Assembly (NCBI GenBank): GCA_947166655.1
Contig: CAMVFC010000003.1
Coordinates: 1-60,473 of the forward strand
Direction of reading: 5' to 3'
Length of the DNA stretch: 60,473 nucleotides
Source: an uncultured Prevotellaceae bacterium
GTDB lineage: Bacteria; Bacteroidota; Bacteroidia; Bacteroidales; Bacteroidaceae
In this document: piece after piece, positions 18,145 to 26,060 of the stretch
Layout: every line of letters begins with the position of its first letter
Numbering within the stretch: the first letter of the stretch is position 1
The notes under the pieces: model-generated
Seen by the model: the letters and a program-made list of their open reading frames with translations, nothing else
Databases searched by the model: none
What the model was told of the DNA's origin: nothing
Made by a program: the position numbers and the translations under genes

Positions 18145-19386
18145 TTACTGTTGATTCATAAATAGCTCGATGAACGCGTCGCCTTCGAGGCTTCCGTAGG
18201 CCCCTTCCCTGGCGGCATCCTCGTCGAAGGTCTGCACCTGGTCCGGCGCCATGCCGGGACAGTAGATGGTGAAGGGGATGGGATCGGCCGTGTGCGTGCG
18301 GTGCTCACAGGGCGTAGGGTGGTCGGGCAAGAGAGCGATGCACACGGGACAACGGGGCACGAGCTTGTCCAGGATCGGTTGTATGAGGCGATGGTCGAGG
18401 TCCTCGATAGTCTGAAGTTTCAGACTCACCGAGCCGTCGTGCCCGGCTTCGTCGCTGGCTTCCACGTGGAGGTAGACGAAATCCTCTCCGCCGGCAGGCG
18501 CGTCCGGGTCGGTACCGAGGAGGGCATCGATGGCCGCCTGCGCCTTGCCCTCGAAGTTGGTATCGAAGAGGCCGGTGGCCCCCGGCACATCAATCACCCG
18601 GAGGCCGGCGTAATGCCCGATGCCGCGAATGAGATCGACGGCCGTGATGACTGCGCCGTGGCGAATCTGCTGCGGGAAACGCACGGTCAGGGGCACCATC
18701 TGCGGGCGGTATCCTCCGCCCCAGGGCCAGATGCTCGACGCCATGTCTTTGCCCTCACGCGCGCGTTCCTTATTTAATTTATGCTGGGGAAGCAGCTCTT
18801 GCGAACGGCACACCAGCTCGCGCAGCAAGGCGGCCGTCTCCTCGGCTTCCGGCACTTCGGCCTCAATCTGGAACTGCTTCCACGGCTGTCCGGGCACGTC
18901 GTGCGGCGGCGTGCACCTCAGGCGCTTGTCGCCTCTCTTGACGACGAGCAGATGGCGGTACTGCACTCCGGTGTAAAAGTGTATGCGGTCCGTGGCCAGA
19001 TGCTCATTGAGAAAACGGATCAGCTGGTCGCCCTCCTCGGTCTCGAGGCGGCCACAGGAGTGATTCTTCAGAAGGTCTCCCTCGATGCACACCAGGTTAC
19101 ACCGCAGCGCCAGGTCGCCCGGCTGCAGCTCCACGCCGATGCTGGCGGCCTCGAGCGGGCCGCGTCCTTCGTAGACGACATGCTGGTCGTAGCCCAGGAT
19201 GCTGCTGTTGGCCACCTCCGAACCGGGATGGAAGCCGTCGGGCACCGTCTTCAGCAGACCGCTCTTCCCGTGCGCCGCCAGCCAGTCCATCGCCGGCGTG
19301 TCGGCATACTGCAGCAGCGTCTTTCCGCCAAGGGCCGGCACGTGCCAGTCGGCCATGCCGTCACCAAGTATGATTAAGTGCTTCAT
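18145..19386 (-). CDS. Phosphoglycerate-mutase-like homoserine kinase (ApgM family)
   Basis: The 413-residue cytosolic protein belongs to the cofactor-independent phosphoglycerate mutase/ApgM family of the alkaline-phosphatase superfamily: metal-binding LGDGMADW at 8-15, PGSEVANSSILGYD, YEGRGPLEAAS, DVPGATGLFDT and HVEASDEAGHDG. Family knowledge alone would suggest a glycolytic mutase, but it sits between thrA (4-bp ATGA overlap) and thrC, and no thrB is present. As I recall, mutant-fitness work in Bacteroides thetaiotaomicron assigned homoserine kinase activity to the homologue in the same position. I infer that role here. Confidence 0.82.
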   Translation of the reverse strand: MKHLIILGDGMADWHVPALGGKTLLQYADTPAMDWLAAHGKSGLLKTVPDGFHPGSEVANSSILGYDQHVVYEGRGPLEAASIGVELQPGDLALRCNLVCIEGDLLKNHSCGRLETEEGDQLIRFLNEHLATDRIHFYTGVQYRHLLVVKRGDKRLRCTPPHDVPGQPWKQFQIEAEVPEAEETAALLRELVCRSQELLPQHKLNKERAREGKDMASSIWPWGGGYRPQMVPLTVRFPQQIRHGAVITAVDLIRGIGHYAGLRVIDVPGATGLFDTNFEGKAQAAIDALLGTDPDAPAGGEDFVYLHVEASDEAGHDGSVSLKLQTIEDLDHRLIQPILDKLVPRCPVCIALLPDHPTPCEHRTHTADPIPFTIYCPGMAPDQVQTFDEDAAREGAYGSLEGDAFIELFMNQQ

Positions 19387-21812
19387 ATATTTGCTATACT
19401 CATGATGTCTGCAAACACGCCGGCTGCCGTCACGCTGGCTCCGGCGCCGTAGCCCTGGATCAGCATCGGGTACTCACGGTAGCGTTCCGTGGTGAGCATG
19501 ACGATGTTATTGCTGCCTTCGAGGCTGTAGAAGGGATGCCCCTGCGGGATCTCGGCCAGTCCGACGCGGGCATGTCCGTCCTCGTACTTGGCCACGAAGC
19601 GCCAGCGCTTGCCGCTGGCTTCCACGCGGCGACGGCGCTCCTCGAAGTCGGCATCGAGCGAAGGCAGCGACTGCCAGAAAGCCGCGACGTCGCCGCAGAA
19701 GAACGAGTCGGGCACGAAGAGGTCGGCCTCCACGTCGCTCTGTTCGATCTGGTAGCCGGCCTCACGCGTCAGGATGACCAGCTTGCGGATGACGTCCTTG
19801 CCGCTGAGGTCCACGCGCGGGTCGGGCTCGCTGTAGCCTTCCTCCTTGGCCCGGCGCACGGTTTCGGAGAAGGGTACGTCGGCCGCGATGGTGTTGAAGA
19901 TATAGTTGAGCGTGCCGCTGAGCACCGCTTCGATGCGGAGAATCTTGTCGCCCGAATGGATGAGGTCGTTGATGGTACGGATGATGGGCAGTCCCGCGCC
20001 GACGTTGGTCTCGAAGAGGAACTTCACGCCTCGCTTCTGCGCGATGGTCTTCAGCTCGTGGTAGTTGGCATAGTCGGAGCTGGCGGCCAGCTTGTTGGCC
20101 GCGACAACATTGATGTTATGCTGCAGGAACTCCTTGTAGAGGCCGGCCACGTCGGGCGAGGCGGTGCAGTCCACGAAGACGGAGTTGAAGATGTTCATGC
20201 CGACGACCTCGTCGCGCAGGTGCTGCACGTTGCTCTCGGGCGCGTTGTCGAGCAGTTCGCGGTAGTGGCTCAGGTCCAGGCCTTCGCGCGAGAAGAGGGC
20301 TTTGCGGCTGCTGGCCAGTCCGACGACATTGAGTTTCAGCCCCTGCTCGCGCATGAGTTTCTCCTGCTGCAGGGCTATCTGATGGATGAGCGAGTCGCCG
20401 ACGGTGCCCACGCCGCAGAGGAAGAGGTTCAGTACCTGGTACTCGGAGAGGAAGAACGCATCGTGAATCACGTTGAGCGTCTTGCGCAGATACTGCGAGT
20501 CGACGACGAACGAGATGTTGGTCTCCGACGCACCCTGCGCACAGGCGATGACGCTGATGCCCGAACGGCCCAGCGTGCCGAAGAGTTTGCCGGCGATGCC
20601 CGGCGTATGTTTCATGTTCTCGCCCACGACGGCCACCGTCGCCAGGCCGCCTTCGGCCTGCATGCGGAACATGGCGCCCGTCTCTATCTCCTTGGCGAAC
20701 TCCTCGTTGAGCACGCGACAGGCGGCGTCGCTGTCCTCGTCGCGCACGCCGATGCTGGTACTGTTCTCCGACGAAGCCTGCGACACCATGAACACCGAGA
20801 TGCCGTTCTCTGCCAGCACCGAGAAGATGCGGCGGTTGACACCGATGACACCGACCATGGACAGACCCGACACCGTGATGAGGGTCGTGCCTTTGATGCT
20901 GCTGATGCCCTTGATGGAGCGGCTGTCGTCGGCCACATCCTTCTTGATGATGGTGCCGGGGGCCTCGGGGTTGAAGGTATTCTTGATGAGGATGGGAATC
21001 TCCTTGATGCAGACGGGATAGATGGTGGGCGGGTAGACCACCTTCGCACCGAAGTTGCAGAGCTCCATGGCCTCGATGTAGGAGAGCTCGGGGATGACGT
21101 AGGCCGAGGAGATGACCCTCGGGTCGGCCGTCATGAAGCCGTCGACGTCGGTCCATATCTCAAGCACGCTGGCGTCGAGGGCCGCGGCGATGATGCTGGC
21201 AGTGTAGTCCGATCCGCCGCGCCCGAGGTTCGTCACCTCGCCGCTCTCGGCATCGGTGGAGATGAATCCGGGTACGAGCGAGACCTTCGGCAGCGTCTGC
21301 CACGTCTGCTTCACCAGCTGCGTCGTCAGCTCCGAGGCCAGCAACGAGCGGCCTCCCTTCACCTCGGTCTTGATGAACTCGCGGCTGTCATAGCAGCGGG
21401 CGCCGTTGATGAGGGTGGAGGTGATGCGGCTGCTCAGGCGCTCGCCGTAGCTGACGATGGCGGCCTGCGTCTTCGGCGAGAGGTCGCGGATGAGGTACAC
21501 GCCCTGAAAGATGCTGCGCAGCTCTTCCAGCAGGCTGTCGACGATGCGCAGCAAGGCGTCGCGCTCGGCGCCGGCAGGGATCACGGCATCAATCATCGCA
21601 TGGTGGCGTTCGGCCATCTCGGCATAGGACGAGAGGTAGGCCACGTCGCCGCTCACGGCTTGCCGGCTCGTGCGGATCAGTTTGTCGGTGATGCCGCCCA
21701 GAGCCGAGACGACGACGATGACGGGTTCCGTCTGCGCCTCGACGATGCGTTTCACATTGAGGATACTCTCGGCAGAACCCACGCTGGATCCGCCAAACTT
21801 GAGGACTTTCAT
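19383..21812 (-). CDS. thrA: Bifunctional aspartate kinase/homoserine dehydrogenase
   Basis: The 809-residue protein carries out the first and third steps of threonine and methionine synthesis. The kinase starts MKVLKFGGSSVGS and includes GFISTDAESGEVTNLGRGGSDYTAS (split over the active site). Two ACT-like regulatory segments follow (around ITVSGLSMVGVIGVNRRIF and VAVVGENMKHTPGIAGKLF), which in the family bind threonine. The dehydrogenase half starts near LNLFLCGVGTVGDSLIHQI and includes ETNVGAGLPIIRTINDL and GTLNYIFNTI. Start and stop overlap recQ and the kinase gene by 4 bp each (ATGA), so translation is probably coupled. Confidence 0.97.
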   Translation of the reverse strand: MKVLKFGGSSVGSAESILNVKRIVEAQTEPVIVVVSALGGITDKLIRTSRQAVSGDVAYLSSYAEMAERHHAMIDAVIPAGAERDALLRIVDSLLEELRSIFQGVYLIRDLSPKTQAAIVSYGERLSSRITSTLINGARCYDSREFIKTEVKGGRSLLASELTTQLVKQTWQTLPKVSLVPGFISTDAESGEVTNLGRGGSDYTASIIAAALDASVLEIWTDVDGFMTADPRVISSAYVIPELSYIEAMELCNFGAKVVYPPTIYPVCIKEIPILIKNTFNPEAPGTIIKKDVADDSRSIKGISSIKGTTLITVSGLSMVGVIGVNRRIFSVLAENGISVFMVSQASSENSTSIGVRDEDSDAACRVLNEEFAKEIETGAMFRMQAEGGLATVAVVGENMKHTPGIAGKLFGTLGRSGISVIACAQGASETNISFVVDSQYLRKTLNVIHDAFFLSEYQVLNLFLCGVGTVGDSLIHQIALQQEKLMREQGLKLNVVGLASSRKALFSREGLDLSHYRELLDNAPESNVQHLRDEVVGMNIFNSVFVDCTASPDVAGLYKEFLQHNINVVAANKLAASSDYANYHELKTIAQKRGVKFLFETNVGAGLPIIRTINDLIHSGDKILRIEAVLSGTLNYIFNTIAADVPFSETVRRAKEEGYSEPDPRVDLSGKDVIRKLVILTREAGYQIEQSDVEADLFVPDSFFCGDVAAFWQSLPSLDADFEERRRRVEASGKRWRFVAKYEDGHARVGLAEIPQGHPFYSLEGSNNIVMLTTERYREYPMLIQGYGAGASVTAAGVFADIMSIANI

Positions 21813-23701
21813 ATCGCTTGTTTTATTTCGTTGTAGGGTTGGGGCAGGCGCAGCTGCTCTTCCTCCATCAGCTGATGCAGGACGCGGGCCACGACGCTGT
21901 CGGGGATGTCGGGGAAGTGGAGGGCGGTGAGGTCGAAGGCCTCGCCTTTCTCCTCATAGATACGGAGGATGCGGCGGCGCACGTCCTCGGTGTCGAACAC
22001 GGGCTTCTCGCCGCTGCAGTTGTCGCAGTGTCCGCAGTCGCGGGCGTCCGTCTCGCCGAAGTAGCGCAGCAGATAGCGGCTGCGGCACTCGTCGGTGGTC
22101 AGGTAGCCGACCATCGTCTCGATGCGCTGCTGCATCTCGCGCTTGCGGTCGGCGTAAACGTTGTCGGGCAGGACGATATCCTCGCGGTCCACGCGCCGGC
22201 GGGCGAAGGTCAGCGTGGGCAGGTTCGTCCGGGGAATGTAGCGCAGCACGTGCATGCGCGACAGCTCGACGAGCAGCTGCTTCGTCGTCACCGCGTCGGT
22301 GCCCGACTGCCGTGCCAGTTCGTCCTCATCGATGGAGGCATATTCGCTGAAGACGCCGGTGTACGACCGCAGGATGAGGCCCAGCAGGCGTTCGGCCCTG
22401 CCGCCGAGGCGGTAGTTGTAGAGTTCCTCCTTGCTGACGCTCATCATCACGCGGCTGCGGCGCTCTTCGGCGTCGCCCCAGACGATGTAGCCGGCGCGGT
22501 CCAGCAGCTGCAGTGCGTTGTACGCGCGCGTAGCGTAATGGCGGAAATGCACGCAGAAGTCCTGCAGGTCGAAGTTGCGCACGACGCCCTCGCCGTCGCC
22601 GATGCCCATCTGCAGGAAGAAGCAGGCGTCCTCGTAGACGTGCGCCACGTAGTCTGCCGGCGGGAATGTCTCGTCGATGCGGCGGCGCAGCAGGCCCACC
22701 GTGCGGCTGTCGTAGAGCAGCACGGCGGCGGCCGGCAGTCCGTCGCGCCCGGCACGGCCGGCTTCCTGGAAATAAGCTTCGGGCGAGTCGGGCACGTCGG
22801 CGTGTATCACCACGCGCACGTCGGGCTTGTCGATGCCCATGCCGAAAGCGTTGGTGGCCACCATCACGCGGATGTCACCGCGTTGCCAGGCGGCGGCGCG
22901 CTCGTTCTTCTCGCGGTTGGTCAGCCCGGCGTGGAAGAAGGTCGACGTCACGCCGCTGGCCGTGAGCCACTCGGAGAGCTCCTGCGTCAGACGGCGGCTG
23001 CGGGTATAGACGATGGCGCTGCCGGGATGCAGCGCCAGCACCTCGCCCACGGCTTCGCCCTTCGAGTCGTCGAAGCGGCGCACGCTGTAGGTCAGGTTCG
23101 TGCGCTCGAAGCTCATCCGGCACACGTTGGGCGCGCGGAAGTGCAGCTGACGCTGGATGTCCTCCACCACGGCGGGCGTCGCCGTGGCCGTCAGGGCCAG
23201 CACGGGGGCCGACGGCACCAGCTGGCGGATACGCACCAGCTGGGTGTAGGCGGGACGAAAGTCATAGCCCCACTGCGAGATGCAGTGGGCCTCGTCCACG
23301 GCGATGAAACTCACGTGCATGTGCGAGAGTTTCACCTGAAACAGTTCCGAGCCGAGGCGCTCGGGCGAGATATATAGGAATTTGTAGTTGCCGTAGATGC
23401 AGTTCTCCAGCGTCACCAGCACCTCCTCATGCGTCATGCCCGTGTACACGGCAGCGGCTTTGATGCCCTTCCGCCGCAGCGCGCCCACCTGGTCTTTCAT
23501 CAGCGCCACCAGGGGGCTGACGACGATGCAGATGCCTTCCTGCGCCAGCGCCGGCACCTGGAAGGTGATGCTCTTGCCGCCGCCCGTGGGCATCAGACCC
23601 AGCGTGTCGCGCCCGGAGCCGATGCTCTCGATGATGTCGAGCTGGATGCCGCGAAAGTCGCTATAGCCCCAGTACTCTTGGAGAATGGACAGATACTTCA
23701 A
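21809..23701 (-). CDS. recQ: ATP-dependent DNA helicase RecQ
   Basis: RecQ (630 aa) unwinds DNA 3'-5' in recombination and fork repair. Motif 0 is YWGYSDFRGIQ, Walker A MPTGGGKSITFQVPAL, Walker B VDEAHCISQWGYDFRPAY, motif VI QEAGRAGRDGLPA, and the zinc site lies in CGHCDNCSG with upstream CRSRYLLRYFGE. No clear HRDC domain is present at the C-terminus. The frame opens right after a TAA, so the start must be TTG 23701 (MKYLSILQEYWG), because the next ATG is beyond motif 0. It lies between recJ and thrA, overlapping thrA by 4 bp. Confidence 0.93.
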   Translation of the reverse strand: MKYLSILQEYWGYSDFRGIQLDIIESIGSGRDTLGLMPTGGGKSITFQVPALAQEGICIVVSPLVALMKDQVGALRRKGIKAAAVYTGMTHEEVLVTLENCIYGNYKFLYISPERLGSELFQVKLSHMHVSFIAVDEAHCISQWGYDFRPAYTQLVRIRQLVPSAPVLALTATATPAVVEDIQRQLHFRAPNVCRMSFERTNLTYSVRRFDDSKGEAVGEVLALHPGSAIVYTRSRRLTQELSEWLTASGVTSTFFHAGLTNREKNERAAAWQRGDIRVMVATNAFGMGIDKPDVRVVIHADVPDSPEAYFQEAGRAGRDGLPAAAVLLYDSRTVGLLRRRIDETFPPADYVAHVYEDACFFLQMGIGDGEGVVRNFDLQDFCVHFRHYATRAYNALQLLDRAGYIVWGDAEERRSRVMMSVSKEELYNYRLGGRAERLLGLILRSYTGVFSEYASIDEDELARQSGTDAVTTKQLLVELSRMHVLRYIPRTNLPTLTFARRRVDREDIVLPDNVYADRKREMQQRIETMVGYLTTDECRSRYLLRYFGETDARDCGHCDNCSGEKPVFDTEDVRRRILRIYEEKGEAFDLTALHFPDIPDSVVARVLHQLMEEEQLRLPQPYNEIKQAI

Positions 23702-23751
23702 CTGTTACTTGTAATTGAGAAATGAGAAATGAAAAATGTAAAATGACGAAT

Positions 23752-23800
23752 TTTTCAATCTTTTCAATCTTTCAATCTTTCAATCTTTCAATCTTTCAAT
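23752..23800. repeat. 8-bp-period array overlapping the recJ stop codon
   Basis: About five CAATCTTT units at an 8-bp period (23752-23800). The recJ stop (23780-23782 on the minus strand) lies inside, and the last residues EIERLKD are encoded by repeat units. An adjacent AT-rich stretch (23716-23748) has a looser 7-bp GAGAAAT/AAAAATG period. Confidence 0.85.
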
Positions 23801-25519
23801 TTCGCTATTGGGCCTGATATCTTCGATCTGCAGCTGCACCTCGCCGCGCTTGTGGCTGTTCTCCTCCACGCTGTAGCAGATGTCGAACGCCTGCTTCGTC
23901 TTGATGTAGCGGGCCTGCGAGCTCTGCCCGAAGGCGATGCCGCCCACGACGTTGGTGCTCTTCTTGTCGATCAGCTCCAGCTTGATATGCTCCTGGAAGT
24001 GCCCCACCACCTTGCTCGTGCCGTAGTCGTAGACCTGCTCCGAGCAGAACAGAGGCTTGGGATTGTCGGGGCCGAAGGGGGCGAAACGCCGCAGGTCCAG
24101 CATGAAACGGTGGGTGAGGTCGCTCAGCTGCAGCTTGGCCTCGATGGTCAGCTCGGGCTGTATCTGCGAGTCCAGGATATGGCTGTCCACGAAAGCCTCG
24201 AAGCGGCGCTTGAAGGCGGGCACGTTCTCCACGCGCATCGACAAGCCGGCGGCGTAGGTGTGGCCGCCGAAGTTCTCCAGCAGGTCGCGACAGCTGTCGA
24301 TGGCCGCATAGACGTCGAAGCCCGGCACGCTGCGCGCTGAGCCCGTAGCCATGTCGCCCGTGCGTGTCAGCACGACGGCCGGACGCGTGTACACCTCCGT
24401 CAGGCGCGAGGCCACGATGCCGATGATGCCCTTGTGCCACTCTTCGCTGTAGATGACGATGCTACGCTGCTCGTGCCCGGGGTCCAGACGCTCCACGATG
24501 TCGTTGGCCTCCTGCGTCATCTCCTTGTCCAGGTCCTTGCGCTGCTCGTTCCAGGCATTGATCTGAAGGGCCATGCGGTGGGCACGCTCCGGGTCGCGTT
24601 CCACCAGCAGCGCCACCGCCTCACGGCCGTTCTGCATACGCCCGGAGGCATTGATGCGGGGGCCTATCTTGAAGATGATGTCGTTCATCGAAATCTCGTG
24701 CTGCGTCAGCCCGCAGATCTCTATCAGCGCGTGCAGACCCACACTCGGGCTGGAGTTGATCTGCCGCAGACCGTGGAAGGCCAGCACGCGGTTCTCGCCC
24801 AGAATGGGCACGATGTCCGAGGCGATGCTCACCGCACACAGGTCCAGCAGCGGCGTCAGACGGCTGAAGGGGATGCCGTTGTCCATGGCGAAGGCCTGCA
24901 TCAGCTTGAAGCCCACGCCGCAGCCCGAGAGGTGCTCGTAAGGATAGGTGGCGTCCACGCGCTTGGCGTTCAGGATGGCCACCGCCGGCGGCAGCACGTC
25001 GTCAGGCACATGGTGGTCGCAGATGATGAAGTCGATGCCCAGCTGCTTGGCATAGGCTATCTCCTCCACGGCTTTGATGCCGCAGTCCAGCACGATAATC
25101 AGGCTCACACCCGTCTCCTTGGCAAAGTCGACACCCTTGTGGCTCACGCCGTATCCCTCCTCGTAGCGGTCGGGGATATAGAAATCGATGTTCGACGTGA
25201 ACTTCTGAAGAAAACGGTACACCAGCGCCACGGCCGTGCAGCCGTCGACGTCGTAGTCGCCGTACACCAGTATGCGCTCCTTGCGGCCCAGCGCACGGTT
25301 CAGACGGTCCACCGCCAGACGCATGTCGCGAAAGAGAAACGGGTCCAGCAGTTCGGACAACTGCGGACGGAAGAAGCGCTTCGCCCCCTCGGCCGTCGTC
25401 ACGCCACGCTCCAGCAGCAGCTGACCCAGCACGGGGTGAACACCCACGGCACGGGCCAGCGCCTCGGCAGAAGCCTGGCGTTCAGGCGAAGGGGCTACGT
25501 AGTTCCATTTGTAATTCAT
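23780..25519 (-). CDS. recJ: Single-stranded-DNA-specific exonuclease RecJ
   Basis: RecJ (579 aa) degrades single-stranded DNA 5'-3' and works with RecQ. The DHH core shows VYGDYDVDGCTAVALV, LDCGIKAVEE, CDHHVPDD and ASDIVPILGENR, and the DHHA1 part shows GIVASRLTEVYTRPAVVL and SARSVPGFDVYAAIDSC with GGHTYAAGLSM. The OB-fold end follows. The family normally ends soon after; here the final residues come from an 8-bp repeat array in which the stop lies. It heads the recJ-recQ-thrA series; the 78-bp gap to recQ is largely repeats. Confidence 0.95.
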   Translation of the reverse strand: MNYKWNYVAPSPERQASAEALARAVGVHPVLGQLLLERGVTTAEGAKRFFRPQLSELLDPFLFRDMRLAVDRLNRALGRKERILVYGDYDVDGCTAVALVYRFLQKFTSNIDFYIPDRYEEGYGVSHKGVDFAKETGVSLIIVLDCGIKAVEEIAYAKQLGIDFIICDHHVPDDVLPPAVAILNAKRVDATYPYEHLSGCGVGFKLMQAFAMDNGIPFSRLTPLLDLCAVSIASDIVPILGENRVLAFHGLRQINSSPSVGLHALIEICGLTQHEISMNDIIFKIGPRINASGRMQNGREAVALLVERDPERAHRMALQINAWNEQRKDLDKEMTQEANDIVERLDPGHEQRSIVIYSEEWHKGIIGIVASRLTEVYTRPAVVLTRTGDMATGSARSVPGFDVYAAIDSCRDLLENFGGHTYAAGLSMRVENVPAFKRRFEAFVDSHILDSQIQPELTIEAKLQLSDLTHRFMLDLRRFAPFGPDNPKPLFCSEQVYDYGTSKVVGHFQEHIKLELIDKKSTNVVGGIAFGQSSQARYIKTKQAFDICYSVEENSHKRGEVQLQIEDIRPNSEIERLKD

Positions 25520-25687
25520 CTTTTAGTAAATTTTTGCGCGTAAAGGTACGCAAAAATTACCATTCCGCCTGCACCCCGGCCTCCTCTTTAGGGCTATTTA
25601 ACGCTTACCACGCCGCAATTAACGTTTCAACCCCTGCGCCACCGACAGCAAGGCGCGACACGGTCATTCAAAATCCCAGTCATTTTC

Positions 25688-25797
25688 GCACGAAACCCTT
25701 AACACTTTCACCCAAAACCCTTAACATTTTTGCCAAAATCTCTTAACGGTTTTGCCCAAAACCCTTAACACTTTCGGCAAAAAATCACTGAGAAAGA
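25688..25797. repeat. 22-bp-period tandem array (four units plus a degenerate one)
   Basis: Units start at 25688, 25710, 25732 and 25754, typically GCCCAAAACCCTTAACACTT plus two bases; a degenerate fifth runs to 25797. On the minus strand the unit reads GAAAGTGTTAAGGGTTTTGG, clearly related to the 280-411 and 50044-50165 units. It lies in the 541-bp gap between the divergent recJ and surface-protein genes. The rest of that gap holds the promoter at 25976 and no gene. Confidence 0.9.
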
Positions 25798-25975
25798 AAA
25801 TGAAAGGCTCAAGGGAGGCGACAGAAAGCCGAAAGGGACCTGCCGCGAGCGGCAAGGGGATACAGCCGGCGACAACACAGGAAAACGAAGGAAGCGGCAA
25901 GGGACAGAATCATAATTCTTTCGTACGTTTAATGTTTTTTAACACGATTCCTGTACATGTATTCACACAAATCCT

Positions 25976-25983
25976 TAATTTTG
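25976..25983 (+). promoter_or_regulatory. -7 element of the large surface-protein gene
   Basis: TAATTTTG matches TAnnTTTG and would start a transcript near 25990, about 70 nt before the ATG at 26061. I do not see a convincing -33 TTTG at the right distance. Confidence 0.4.
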
Positions 25984-26060
25984 TCCCCGAAAACCGAAGA
26001 ATCTCTAAACGTTTACCTATTTTACTCCACATTATCCATTAACTTAATTTACTAACAAAC

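Noticed and set aside
19536..21836. 766-codon frame antisense to thrA
   Set aside because: Same type of shadow: long only because of GC-rich codon use in thrA; composition unlike protein.
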